Below, one piece after another: positions 25,969 through 34,601 of a stretch of 64,000 nt of DNA. Below the pieces are notes generated by a model that worked only from the letters and a program-made list of their open reading frames with translations, did not search any database and was not told where the DNA came from. Within the stretch, counting starts at the first letter, position 1, and every line of letters starts with the position of its first letter. Origin of the DNA: Phycisphaerales bacterium (GTDB taxonomy: Bacteria > Planctomycetota > Phycisphaerae > Phycisphaerales > SM1A02); the NCBI GenBank assembly GCA_022447205.1, contig JAKVBQ010000002.1:130913-194912 (forward strand), written 5' to 3'. A program made the position numbers and the translations under genes.

Positions 25969-26862
25969 ATGACCAATCAAGAGCTGCACCTCGGACTTGA
26001 GCAGGATCACGAAGGCGTGACCACGCTGACGCTCATGCCGAACCCGTCGAACGAACGAGGTGGCGTGGTGGTCCTCGACGAATGGCTGCTCGACCAGATC
26101 GGTCTTGCATTCGATCACATCGAATCAGGGCCCGCCCCGACCGGATTCATTCTTGCCAGCGGCAGTCCCCGGGTCTTCATCGCAGGTGCGGATCTCGCGG
26201 AGATCGAAGGCAAGGATGATGTCGAGCTGATGCGTTACCTGGAGAAGGGCGCACGGGCCTACATGAGGATCACGAAGCTCGACTGCCCGAGCGTCGCCGT
26301 CATCGGCGGAAGCGCACTCGGTGGCGGTCTCGAGATCGCGATGCACTGTGACGGCATGATCGGAGTCGAGACCCCAGAAGGTGGAAAGCCCTACCTGATC
26401 GGTCTTCCCGAAGCAGGGCTCGGCCTCTGCCCCGGCTGGGGCGGTACGCAGATGCTTCCGGCAAGGATCCCGGCCATCGATGCCATTCGTGCGACAGCGA
26501 TGGGACGGCCGTGGAAGAGCACGGAGCTTCCCTCCGAACTCTTCGACATGGTCGTGACGGATCGAGCACTTCTTTCGGAAGCCGCTCGAACATGGCTTCG
26601 CGAGCACCCAAGGCATCGGCGATGGGACACGCCTCGCTGCATCGACGACATGAGCCAGGATGTCCTGGAAGTCGCGGTCGATGCCCTCGTGAACGAGCTT
26701 CCCGACAACGAAGCGGCGCAGGCGGTCCTCGAGTGCGTGAGGGCCGGCATGAAGGACGGATTCATGACCGCAATCGAATGTGAAAGGCGCCTGCTGGTCT
26801 CCATCAGGCATACGCCGGAGGCACGGGAAAGACTCGAGGCGTTCTTCGCACGCCAGGCCTGA
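25969..26862 (+). CDS. Enoyl-CoA hydratase with complete Glu pair
   Basis: 297 residues from ATG 25969. VFIAGADLAEIEG and SALGGGLEIAMHCDG give the oxyanion hole and first catalytic Glu; LIGLPEAGLGLCPGWGGTQML gives the second. It resembles the hydratase half of FadJ/FadB multifunctional proteins, but the dehydrogenase half is absent. A C-terminal helical extension (about 210-297) is longer than in the sister proteins. Of the three crotonase paralogues, this is the one expected to be a true hydratase. Confidence 0.84.
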   Translation: MTNQELHLGLEQDHEGVTTLTLMPNPSNERGGVVVLDEWLLDQIGLAFDHIESGPAPTGFILASGSPRVFIAGADLAEIEGKDDVELMRYLEKGARAYMRITKLDCPSVAVIGGSALGGGLEIAMHCDGMIGVETPEGGKPYLIGLPEAGLGLCPGWGGTQMLPARIPAIDAIRATAMGRPWKSTELPSELFDMVVTDRALLSEAARTWLREHPRHRRWDTPRCIDDMSQDVLEVAVDALVNELPDNEAAQAVLECVRAGMKDGFMTAIECERRLLVSIRHTPEARERLEAFFARQA

Positions 26863-26916
26863 CCCGGCGCTCACGACCCACCATGATGAATCGAGAACGC
26901 CTGAACGGACACGAAC

Positions 26917-28857
26917 ATGAACAGTGCTGAAAACAACCTCCAGAAGGAATTGAAGAAGGTCTCCGCCAAGGATCGTGAATACATCCAGAGCGGACTCGAC
27001 ATGCTCGGCCCGGACCCCTCGAGCCTCGGGCACATGAAGAACATCTTCTTCGGCAACCTCAATCAGTCGCTGGTGTTCCCCTACCCCGACCAGGACGACG
27101 ATGAGAAGAAGCGCTGCGATGAACTGATCGAAAGACTCGACCACTACCTCAAGACGGATCACCCGACGATCCAGATCGACCAGAAGCAGGAGATCCCGCC
27201 GGAAGTCGTTCAGCGCCTGTTCGAGATCGGCGTGCTGGGCATGACGATCCCCGCGGAACATGGCGGGCTGGGACTCGGCATCACCAGCTACAACAAGGTC
27301 CTCTCGAGGATCGGTCGAACCTGCGGATCGACGGCCGTCATGGTCTCCGCACACCAGTCGATCGGGTGCAAGGCGCTGATGCTCTTCGGGACGGATGAGC
27401 AGAAGAAGCGTTTCCTCCCGAGGATGGCCAAGGACGCGCTCTCGGCCTTCTGTCTCTCGGAACCGAACGTGGGCTGCGATGCGGGCGGACAGGAGACGTG
27501 CTGCGAACTCTCGGAGGACGGCACCCACTACATCATCAACGGCGAGAAGAAATGGGCGACCTCGGGCGCCCTGGCGGGTTTCTTCACGGTGATGGCCCGT
27601 CAGGAGATCGTCGATCCGAAGAGCGGCAAGAAGAAGAACAAGATCACGGCATTGATCTGCACGCCTGACATGGAAGGCATCGAGATCTTCAGCCGCAACC
27701 GATCCAAGTGCGGCATACGCGGCACGTGGCAGGCACGCATCCGACTGACGAACGTCAGGGTGCCGGTGGAGAACCGGCTGCATGACGAGGGCCGCGGGCT
27801 GAACGTGGCCCTGTCCTGCCTGAACTACGGCCGATGCACGCTCTCCGCGGGCATGGTCGGAGCGGGGTCCTACGCCTACGAGCAGGCGCTCAAGTGGGCG
27901 AAATACCGCTACCAGTTCAAGCAGCCTCTGGAGAGCTTCGATCAGGTCAGGGAGAAGCTTGCCCGAATGGGGGCGTACGTCTACGCCATGGAGTCGATGC
28001 TCTACATGACCACCGGGTTCCTTGACCGGGGCGACGAGGACATCATGGTGGAGACGGCGATCTGCAAGGTCACCTGCTCCGAGCTGGGCTGGCAGGTCCT
28101 CGACGACTGCGTCCAGATCATGGGCGGCGAGTCCTACATGACGGAAAACGAGATCGAACGCATCTGGAGAGACAGCAGGATCAACAGGATCGTCGAGGGT
28201 GCGAACGAGGTAATGCACCAGTTCATCTGCAACTACGGGGGCAAGAACCTGCTTGAATCGCTGCTTGCGATCAAGAACGAGCCCTTCAAGCACATCCTGC
28301 CCGGCATACAGGTCGCCAGCGAGATCTTCCTCGGCATCAAGCGGTCCGCGCCCAGGATCGATGCGGTCGACCCGTCCCTTTCCCCGCTGGCACAGAGGCT
28401 CTCGATCCTGATCCGGGATTTCAGTCATGAATTCAAGCGAATGGCCGCGGAACTCAAGGAGGGTTTCGCGACCAATCACCTGGCACACGAACGCATCTCG
28501 AAGTCGGTGATCTGCATCCATGGCCTCGTCTGTGCGCTCTCGAGGCTGGACATGGAGACCCGCAAGGGCATCGATCGTGATGACCTTGCGCGCAACAAGA
28601 CCCTGGTCGAACATCTCTTCGACCTTCATGAGCACGAAATCACGCGATTCAGGCGTGAAATGCGGGACAACACCGATGCGTCGATGCGACCCGCAGCGGA
28701 TGCTGCGATCGGATGGGGAGCTTCGCTCCCGGATTCCGATTACGCCATTCCAGAAAGAACGCCTGTCGAATCCGCGCGTGGAAACGGCAAGACCGCAGAC
28801 CAGTCCCACATCGAACAGTTCGGCGCAGGCACCACGTTCTCCGGAACGAAGTGCTGA
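26917..28857 (+). CDS. Long-form acyl-CoA dehydrogenase
   Basis: 646 residues, longer than the ~380-residue short/branched-chain type and closer to VLCAD/ACAD9-like proteins. FAD-binding and substrate segments are in order: FCLSEPNVGCDAG, YIINGEKKWATSG, RYQFKQPLESFDQVREKLA, VQIMGGESYMTENEIERIWRD, and the catalytic Glu in IVEGANEV (about residue 428). The C-terminal 190 residues form a helical extension, ending in a disordered stretch. Converts acyl-CoA to enoyl-CoA and passes electrons to ETF; no etf genes are in the window. It lies downstream of three crotonases in one direction, 54 bases after the last. Confidence 0.88.
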   Translation: MNSAENNLQKELKKVSAKDREYIQSGLDMLGPDPSSLGHMKNIFFGNLNQSLVFPYPDQDDDEKKRCDELIERLDHYLKTDHPTIQIDQKQEIPPEVVQRLFEIGVLGMTIPAEHGGLGLGITSYNKVLSRIGRTCGSTAVMVSAHQSIGCKALMLFGTDEQKKRFLPRMAKDALSAFCLSEPNVGCDAGGQETCCELSEDGTHYIINGEKKWATSGALAGFFTVMARQEIVDPKSGKKKNKITALICTPDMEGIEIFSRNRSKCGIRGTWQARIRLTNVRVPVENRLHDEGRGLNVALSCLNYGRCTLSAGMVGAGSYAYEQALKWAKYRYQFKQPLESFDQVREKLARMGAYVYAMESMLYMTTGFLDRGDEDIMVETAICKVTCSELGWQVLDDCVQIMGGESYMTENEIERIWRDSRINRIVEGANEVMHQFICNYGGKNLLESLLAIKNEPFKHILPGIQVASEIFLGIKRSAPRIDAVDPSLSPLAQRLSILIRDFSHEFKRMAAELKEGFATNHLAHERISKSVICIHGLVCALSRLDMETRKGIDRDDLARNKTLVEHLFDLHEHEITRFRREMRDNTDASMRPAADAAIGWGASLPDSDYAIPERTPVESARGNGKTADQSHIEQFGAGTTFSGTKC

Positions 28858-28924
28858 CCAGCCCCACCAGAACCAGAGGAAGTTCCCCTGAAGCGGGAAG
28901 AACCACCACGAGGAGTACCCAGGA

Positions 28925-29998
28925 ATGAAGTTGCTTCAGCAGATGACTGCCATGAACCATGAACGAGTGGTCTTTCACCAGGATCCGGAGAGCGATCTGC
29001 GCGCGATCGTGGCGATACACGACACCACGCTCGGTGATGCACTCGGTGGAACCAGGCGGTGGTGCTATGCATCGGAAGCTGACGCGATCACGGACGTCCT
29101 CCGACTCTCGGAGGGCATGACGTACAAGGCTGCGGCAGCCGATCTCGCGATGGGCGGAGCCAAGAGCGTGATCCTGCTGGACTCCCCCGGCCAGGAGGCG
29201 ACTGAAGCCCAGGGCCGTGCGATGGGCCGCTTCGTCGACACCCTGGGAGGAAACTACATCGCTGCCGAGGATGTCGGGGTCAACGAACAGTTCTGTGACT
29301 GGATGGGCATGGAGACGGACCACGTGATGGGCGGAATCAACGTCTCACGTGGCGGCAACCCGGCACCATTCACGAGCCAGGGGGCCTTCAACGCCATGAA
29401 GGCGAGCCTTGCACATGCGGGGCGCCCGATCGATTTCGCCGGCTTGACCGTCGGCATCCAGGGCCTCGGGCAGACCGGGTTTCGCCTCGCGAAGCTCGTC
29501 ATCGATCACGGCGGCACGGTGATCGGCACCGACGTCAGTCCGCATGCGGTTTCGAGGGCGGTCAATGAACTCGGCATCAAGGTCCTGGGTGACGACGAAT
29601 GCCTGATGGACATGGAGATCGACATCTTCGCTCCCTGCGCGCTTGGTGGCGTCCTCGGACCGGAACAGATCGAGAAGTTGCGGGCACCGATCATCTGCGG
29701 AACCTCCAACAACGTCCTCGTCGACCCCGATCGTGACGGCCAGCTGCTCAAGGACAAGGGAACGGTGTACGCACCGGACTTCATCGCCAATGCCGGCGGG
29801 TTGATTCGACTGGCGGGCCTCTACCTCGGCCTCACGGAATCGGAGATCGAAGGCAAGGTCGAGCGGATCGAGCAGACCACGAAGGAAGTCCTTGCAGACA
29901 CACGCAACCACGCAAGCGCCTACGACGCGGCGGTCAGTTTCGCCCGAAAGCGTATCGAGGCGGGGGCACGCTTGAAGGCCTCCCACGCGAACAGCTGA
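28925..29998 (+). CDS. Leucine dehydrogenase (Glu/Leu/Phe/Val dehydrogenase family)
   Basis: 357 residues. Oxidative deamination of leucine, valine or isoleucine to 2-oxo acids with NAD+. Substrate-site segments GGTRRW and GMTYKAAAADLAMGGAKS include the catalytic Lys. The Rossmann part has GIQGLGQTGFRLAKLV, then CALGGVL, GTSNNVL and ANAGGLI, all typical of leucine rather than glutamate dehydrogenases (which carry GGxKGGxxxDP). GAGGAG-like bases precede the ATG. Its 2-oxo acid products are the substrates of the E1/E2 complex encoded at 33-37 kb. Confidence 0.88.
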   Translation: MKLLQQMTAMNHERVVFHQDPESDLRAIVAIHDTTLGDALGGTRRWCYASEADAITDVLRLSEGMTYKAAAADLAMGGAKSVILLDSPGQEATEAQGRAMGRFVDTLGGNYIAAEDVGVNEQFCDWMGMETDHVMGGINVSRGGNPAPFTSQGAFNAMKASLAHAGRPIDFAGLTVGIQGLGQTGFRLAKLVIDHGGTVIGTDVSPHAVSRAVNELGIKVLGDDECLMDMEIDIFAPCALGGVLGPEQIEKLRAPIICGTSNNVLVDPDRDGQLLKDKGTVYAPDFIANAGGLIRLAGLYLGLTESEIEGKVERIEQTTKEVLADTRNHASAYDAAVSFARKRIEAGARLKASHANS

Positions 29999-30014
29999 CG
30001 AAAAGGCCGGCGTT

Positions 30015-30377
30015 TCAGGAGTTCAACTGGCGGATCAATGCCGTCAGATCCTCGGAGTCGACGATGCCATCGTCGTTGATGTCCGCTGCCAGCGTACCGT
30101 TCCGTCCCATGTCCGTGAGCAGCAAGGCGATGTCATAGGCATCGACTGAACCATCACCATCGATGTCGGCAAAGGCGCGTTCCGTATGGTCGTCGCATTC
30201 CAGGGCAGGGGCGTGATCGCATGTCTCCTGCCGGACACCATCCGTGACATGAATCGTGTCGCAGGCCGTGATCGCCCTCGAGTACCCGAGCCCCCCACCA
30301 AGCAGGATGCACAGGGCCGGAAGGATCAGGAGTGCCGGGTTGAATCGATGTGGATGGCGTGACGTGGTTGCGGACAT
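30015..30377 (-). CDS. Small secreted dockerin-type protein
   Basis: 120 residues from ATG 30377. A membrane-anchor or signal segment (FNPALLILPALCILLGGGLGYSRA) precedes a short Cys-containing spacer and two calcium loops of the dockerin type I / EF-hand kind: DIDGDGSVDAYDIALLL and DINDDGIVDSEDLTALI. The C-terminus follows at once, so the protein is little more than a dockerin. In planctomycetes such modules are common and need not mean a cellulosome; no cohesin is seen here. The convergent leucine dehydrogenase gene ends 16 bases away. Confidence 0.75.
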   Translation of the reverse strand: MSATTSRHPHRFNPALLILPALCILLGGGLGYSRAITACDTIHVTDGVRQETCDHAPALECDDHTERAFADIDGDGSVDAYDIALLLTDMGRNGTLAADINDDGIVDSEDLTALIRQLNS

Positions 30378-30491
30378 GGTCGGATCCCTGCCAACTGAGT
30401 GGCGCGAACGTGCATGCGGCCCGCATGACACCGTTCACATGAGATCAAACGCATGAGGCGGATCGATCTTGCGAGACGGACGGGAATCCCG

Positions 30492-30516
30492 AAAAAGGGC
30501 TCTCAAGGGTCTTGAG
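30492..30516 (-). terminator. Possible terminator of the minus-strand glycerophosphodiesterase gene
   Basis: CTCAAG (30502-30507) and CTTGAG (30511-30516) form a 6-bp stem; read on the minus strand it is followed by agccc and a run of five T (30492-30496). It lies 26 bases downstream of the gene that ends at 30543. Confidence 0.4.
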
Positions 30517-30542
30517 GCAGGCTCTCGTGCCCGATCAAAAGG

Positions 30543-31367
30543 TCAACGAAGCCCAGAACGAATCAGTCCGGGGCGATTCGTGGTGATCGAGGTGACGCCG
30601 ACTCGGCTGAATGCATGAGCGTCCTCGAGGTCATCGACCGTCCAGACGTTCAGCTCCAGACCGGCTTCACGGCACCGGTCGGCAAAGGCCTTGTCGACGA
30701 CCTCGAGATTCCCATGCACACCGAGTCCATCGGCTCCACATGCCAGGGCTCGATCGATCAGGGCATCGACGGTCGGGTTCCAGGTGCCATCGGTCTCCTT
30801 GAACGAAGACAGCAGATAGGTCCTGGAGTCGGGTCGTTCGTCCTTGAGTCGTCGCAGAACCTGATCCTTGAAGCAGATGACGGTCACCTGTTCCTCGGGA
30901 ATCCCGGAGGCATCCAGCGCGGAGATCAACGCAGGCACCGTCTCCGGTCCCGACTTCACCTCGACAAGGATCAGTCCACCGGCTGGAACCGCAGCGAAAA
31001 CCTCGTCGATCATGGGCACCGGCTCTCCGCGAAAACGATCGTGCTTCCAGGAGCCGACTTCGAGTTCGAGAAGCTCCTGACGAGAGAGCTGCGCGACCTC
31101 CCGAGGATCTCCTGCGGTACGTTCCATCGTCCGATCGTGAACGCAAGCCACCATCCCGTCCCGGGTCAGGCGAAAATCCCCCTCGATCCCATCCGCGCCC
31201 TGATGCCACGCAGCATCGAAGGCCGCGAGGGTGTTCTCGGGGACGTCGGCGGATGCTCCGCGGTGTGCGATGATCTGAACGTGGTCCTGGTGCACGGGCA
31301 AGGCTCCGCAACGACAGAGGCCGACGGAAGCGAACAACAGGAAGAGTGCACGGATTCGTCTTCCCAT
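30543..31367 (-). CDS. Glycerophosphodiester phosphodiesterase
   Basis: 274 residues from ATG 31367. Hydrolyses glycerophosphodiesters to glycerol-3-phosphate and an alcohol, salvaging phospholipid head groups. Signal peptide with CRC near residue 20, possibly a lipoprotein. The GDPD hallmark HRGASADVPENTLAAF is followed by GIEGDFRLTRDGMVACVHD with the metal-site Glu and second His, LVEVKSG with the third acidic site, and LNVWTVDD near the C-terminus. The gene is divergent from the gamma-glutamyltransferase, with 103 bases between starts. Confidence 0.88.
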   Translation of the reverse strand: MGRRIRALFLLFASVGLCRCGALPVHQDHVQIIAHRGASADVPENTLAAFDAAWHQGADGIEGDFRLTRDGMVACVHDRTMERTAGDPREVAQLSRQELLELEVGSWKHDRFRGEPVPMIDEVFAAVPAGGLILVEVKSGPETVPALISALDASGIPEEQVTVICFKDQVLRRLKDERPDSRTYLLSSFKETDGTWNPTVDALIDRALACGADGLGVHGNLEVVDKAFADRCREAGLELNVWTVDDLEDAHAFSRVGVTSITTNRPGLIRSGLR

Positions 31368-31470
31368 GGCCTCGAGCGGAATCTCCTTCACCGCACAGCA
31401 TACGGGGTCGGAGTGCGGGAATGGCATTGGATCAGTGACCGCCTCCCCCGCAGCCGGTATCGTGTCCTGC

Positions 31471-33072
31471 ATGAGCACCTTCGAGTGGGATCTCCCCTAT
31501 CCATCGCAACGAGAGCCGGTCAACGCCCGGAACATCGTCGCGACAAGTTCCCCGATTGCCGCGCAAGCCGGTCTGTCGATCCTTCGCAAGGGAGGCAATG
31601 CGGTCGATGCCGCGATTGCGACGGCTGCCTGCATGACGGTGGTCGAACCGACCAGCAACGGTATCGGTGGAGATGCCTTCGCACTCGTCTGGGATGGAAG
31701 TCGAGTGCATGGCCTGAACGGCTCCGGCAGATCCCCCAAGGCACTGGATGCAGAACGCCTGCTCCAGGCCGACCGCTACCCCAGAACAGGCTGGGACCCG
31801 ATCACGGTCCCCGGCTGCGTACAGGCCTGGGTCGATCTCAGTGAACGGTTTGGTCGCCTCGAGTTCGCGGAGTGCATCGAGCCCGCGGTCCATTACGCCA
31901 GCGAGGGGTATCTCGTCAGCCCGCAGACCGCCAGATACTGGGCAAGAGGTGCGGGCCTCTACGGACGAATGGATGCCTGGAGCGACACCTTCCTCTTCGA
32001 CGGCGCCCCACCGAAACCGGGACAGCTGGTCCGCCTGCCTGATCACGCCACGACGCTCGCCTCGATCGGGGAGACACGAGGGCGGAGCTTCTACAGGGGC
32101 CACCTGGCGACAGCGATCGCACAAGCCTCGAAAGCCGGCGGTGGCGTGATGACGGAGAGCGACCTGGCAGAACACGAAGGCATCTGGGTCGATCCGATCT
32201 CGATCGACTATCGCGGCATCAGGTTGAATGAGATCCCGCCGAACGGCCAGGGCATCGCGGCCTTGATCGCACTCGGCATCCTGCGTCATTTCGACATCGG
32301 TTCGATGGCGGTGGACTCGGCCGAAGTCCTCCACCTCCAGATCGAATCGATGAAGCTCGGATTCGCCGACGCCCATCGACACGTGGCGGATCCGGACGCG
32401 TTGCAGGCAAGTTGTGACGATCTCCTCGCCGACGCGCGGCTGAAGGAACTGGCGGGGCGCATCGATGCCAACCGGGCCCAGGACTTCAACAGTGGGATTC
32501 CAAAGCCCGGAGGGACCATCTACCTCTCGACGGCCGACGAGGAAGGTCGTTGTGTCTCGATGATCCAGAGCAACTACACGGGGTTCGGGTCCGGAGTCGT
32601 GATTCCCGGGACCGGGATTGCCATGCAGAACAGAGGGGCCTGTTTCACCCTTGAGCGGGGCCATCCCAACGTGGTGGCACCCGAAAAACGCCCCTATCAC
32701 ACCATCATCCCGGCAATGGCCACCCCGCTGGCCGGAGGCTCGCCGTCCGACCTGATCACCTTCGGAGTCATGGGCGGTTTCATGCAGCCCCAAGGACACC
32801 TGCAGGTGCTTTCCAGGATGCAGGACTTCAACCAGAACCCCCAGGCCGCACTTGATGCCCCTCGCTGGCAGTGGACCTCCGGCATGGAGGTCAAGATCGA
32901 ACCCGGCTTCCCGAGCGACACCTTGGCTGGCTTGAGCGCACTTGGCCACGAGCTCAAGCGTGCCGAGGAGCGCTCGGTCTCATTTGGTCGCGGCCAGGTC
33001 ATCAGGCGATTCGGCAGCGGCTGGTGCGCCGGAAGTGACCTGAGGGCCGACGGACAAGCCGCTGGTTTCTAG
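31471..33072 (+). CDS. Gamma-glutamyltransferase-like Ntn hydrolase
   Basis: 533 residues from ATG 31471. Ntn-hydrolase proenzyme that cleaves itself before a Thr and then hydrolyses or transfers gamma-glutamyl groups. The large-subunit opening RNIVATSSPIAAQAGLSIL and GGNAVDAAIATAACMTVVEP are typical. The likely processing Thr lies in PGGTIYLSTADEEG (about residue 349), followed by the SNYTGFGSGVV and ALDAPRW segments. No signal peptide is seen, so it is probably cytoplasmic, as YwrD-type members are. Substrates could include glutathione or cephalosporin-like amides. Confidence 0.85.
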   Translation: MSTFEWDLPYPSQREPVNARNIVATSSPIAAQAGLSILRKGGNAVDAAIATAACMTVVEPTSNGIGGDAFALVWDGSRVHGLNGSGRSPKALDAERLLQADRYPRTGWDPITVPGCVQAWVDLSERFGRLEFAECIEPAVHYASEGYLVSPQTARYWARGAGLYGRMDAWSDTFLFDGAPPKPGQLVRLPDHATTLASIGETRGRSFYRGHLATAIAQASKAGGGVMTESDLAEHEGIWVDPISIDYRGIRLNEIPPNGQGIAALIALGILRHFDIGSMAVDSAEVLHLQIESMKLGFADAHRHVADPDALQASCDDLLADARLKELAGRIDANRAQDFNSGIPKPGGTIYLSTADEEGRCVSMIQSNYTGFGSGVVIPGTGIAMQNRGACFTLERGHPNVVAPEKRPYHTIIPAMATPLAGGSPSDLITFGVMGGFMQPQGHLQVLSRMQDFNQNPQAALDAPRWQWTSGMEVKIEPGFPSDTLAGLSALGHELKRAEERSVSFGRGQVIRRFGSGWCAGSDLRADGQAAGF

Positions 33073-33187
33073 GGTGGACCTGGGTCCTGAAGGAGCCAGT
33101 GCGAAGCTCGATGGTGACCAGATCATCCAGTTCTGGGGCAGAAGTCATGTTTGACGAAGAGCCGATCTGAGCCTCTCAGTGGGGTGC

Positions 33188-33226
33188 GTGTCGTCATATT
33201 AAATATCGAAACACTGTTTGCGACAC
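33188..33226. promoter_or_regulatory. Spaced inverted repeat GTGTCG...CGACAC, candidate operator
   Basis: GTGTCG (33188-33193) and CGACAC (33221-33226) are exact inverted hexamers flanking a 27-base AT-rich core. The block lies 16 bases upstream of the candidate -35 box of the E1alpha operon. It could bind a dimeric regulator, but six-base arms can arise by chance. Confidence 0.3.
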
Positions 33227-33241
33227 AACTCGAATCCCGAT

Positions 33242-33270
33242 TTGGCCGAGATCCATGATTCGGATACACT
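33242..33270 (+). promoter_or_regulatory. Possible sigma-70 promoter of the E1/E2 operon
   Basis: TTGGCC (33242-33247), 17-base spacer, TACACT (33265-33270). Each box matches four of six consensus bases. The 5' leader to ATG 33445 would be long, about 170 bases. Confidence 0.3.
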
Positions 33271-33444
33271 AGCCAAGCGCCTCTGGTGCATGGCATCAGC
33301 ATTCACCAGGAGAGGCCACTCCTCGGCCAATCGTGACGAACGGGTCGGATTCCCGTCACTCCCAGGATCAGGGCAGCGGTTGCCCTCCCTCCACGAACGG
33401 CCAGATTCCCGATACAGACACCCCCCACTTTGGACCCCCCGGTC

Positions 33445-34566
33445 ATGCCGATCACCAAGGTTCTAGAAGCCCAAATCGACCATGTCTCCATCCTTGACGA
33501 GCATGGGAACTTCGACGAGGCCCTCGGCAAGGGCCTGATCCCCGACGAGGATCTCATCAAGCTCTACGGGCACATGGTCATCTGCCGCCTGCTCGACGAG
33601 GTCGCCTTCAAGCTCCAACGCTCGGGGCGCATGGGCACCTACCCGCAGAACATGGGGCAGGAAGCACCCTCCCTCGGAGCAGCCTACGCCCTCGAGTCGA
33701 CCGACTGGATGGTCACCTGCTACCGGGAGAACTGCGGCCTGTTCTGGCGGGGTCTTCCCATGGAGAAGATCCTCCAGCACTGGATGGGGGATGAGCGTGG
33801 CAACGACATTCCTCGCGAACTCCATGCGACTCCGATCGCGGTGCCGATCGGCACGCAGATGCTGCACGCGACCGGCCTCGCCTGGGCTGCGAAGTATCGA
33901 AAGGAAGATCGGGTCGCCTGCACGTTCTTCGGAGACGGCGCGACGAGTGAAGGTGACTTCCATGAAGCCATGAACTTCGCCGCGAACCTGGACATTCCGG
34001 TGGTCTTCTTCTGCCAGAACAACCAATGGGCGATCTCCGTCCCCGGCAAGATCCAGTGCTCCGCTCCCACCGTCGCCCAACGTGGGATGGCGTACGGGAT
34101 GGACTGCCTCCGATGCGACGGAAACGACCTCTTCGCGGTCGTCCACTGCATGAAGAAGGCGATCGCCAGCGGTCGGGAGAACAACAGGCCGACCTTCATC
34201 GAGGCGGTGACCTACCGACTTGGTGACCACACCACCGCAGATGACGCACGCCGATACCGGGACGCGGAGGAGGTCGAACTCTGGAAGGCGCGTGATCCGA
34301 TCACCCGCATCAAGGAGTACATGAAGTCCCGGAAGATCTGGGACGACTCCAAGCAGGCCGAGCTCGATGAACACGCGGACCAGGCGGTTTCGGCCGCGGT
34401 GAAGCGAGCCGAAGGCATCGAATCCCCGACCACGAACGACATCTTCAACTGGATGTACGCGGAGCTTCCGGAATCGCTCGCCGTCCAGCGCGACACGATG
34501 CGGACCAGTTCACTCGGCCAGGATCCGAGTCAGATCGAGACACCGCAGACCTCACAGCAGAACTGA
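33445..34566 (+). CDS. 2-oxoacid dehydrogenase E1 component, alpha subunit
   Basis: 373 residues from ATG 33445. Thiamine-diphosphate-binding half of E1, which decarboxylates the 2-oxo acid and reductively acylates the lipoyl group of E2. The ThDP motif is GDGATSEGDFHEAMNFAANLD ending in QNNQW (about 158-190). RMGTYPQNMGQEA and YRLGDHTTADDARRY are typical of E1alpha. The sequence resembles the Gram-positive pyruvate / branched-chain type, which cannot be told apart by eye; the leucine and acyl-CoA dehydrogenase genes favour branched-chain 2-oxo acids. It is the first gene of the E1alpha-E1beta-E2 set. Confidence 0.88.
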   Translation: MPITKVLEAQIDHVSILDEHGNFDEALGKGLIPDEDLIKLYGHMVICRLLDEVAFKLQRSGRMGTYPQNMGQEAPSLGAAYALESTDWMVTCYRENCGLFWRGLPMEKILQHWMGDERGNDIPRELHATPIAVPIGTQMLHATGLAWAAKYRKEDRVACTFFGDGATSEGDFHEAMNFAANLDIPVVFFCQNNQWAISVPGKIQCSAPTVAQRGMAYGMDCLRCDGNDLFAVVHCMKKAIASGRENNRPTFIEAVTYRLGDHTTADDARRYRDAEEVELWKARDPITRIKEYMKSRKIWDDSKQAELDEHADQAVSAAVKRAEGIESPTTNDIFNWMYAELPESLAVQRDTMRTSSLGQDPSQIETPQTSQQN

Positions 34567-34601
34567 GCTTCGCATCGAAGCCCCTTGGGACCAAACAGAC
34601 C

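Larger units (their letters stand above)
33073..33444 (+). other. Intergenic regulatory region upstream of the 2-oxoacid dehydrogenase genes
   Basis: 372 bases without a credible gene. It contains the AT-rich segment catattaaatatcg near 33195-33207, a spaced inverted repeat and a possible promoter (both listed separately), and a Pro/Arg-rich chance frame that I do not accept as coding. Confidence 0.6.

Noticed and set aside
26125..28809. Open frame of about 890 codons on the minus strand across the acyl-CoA dehydrogenase and the end of the third crotonase
   Set aside because: It is fully antisense to genes with strong family motifs; its protein is rich in His, Arg, Asp and Val with no domain. 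Such long antisense frames are expected in GC-rich DNA with a strong codon bias.
30438..30542. Possible small RNA gene between the dockerin and glycerophosphodiesterase genes
   Set aside because: The hairpins are short and explained as a terminator for the minus-strand gene; no promoter is visible.
33218..33466. Plus-strand frame of 82 codons before the E1alpha gene
   Set aside because: Composition is unlike neighbouring genes, there is no ribosome-binding site, and it runs into the E1alpha start.
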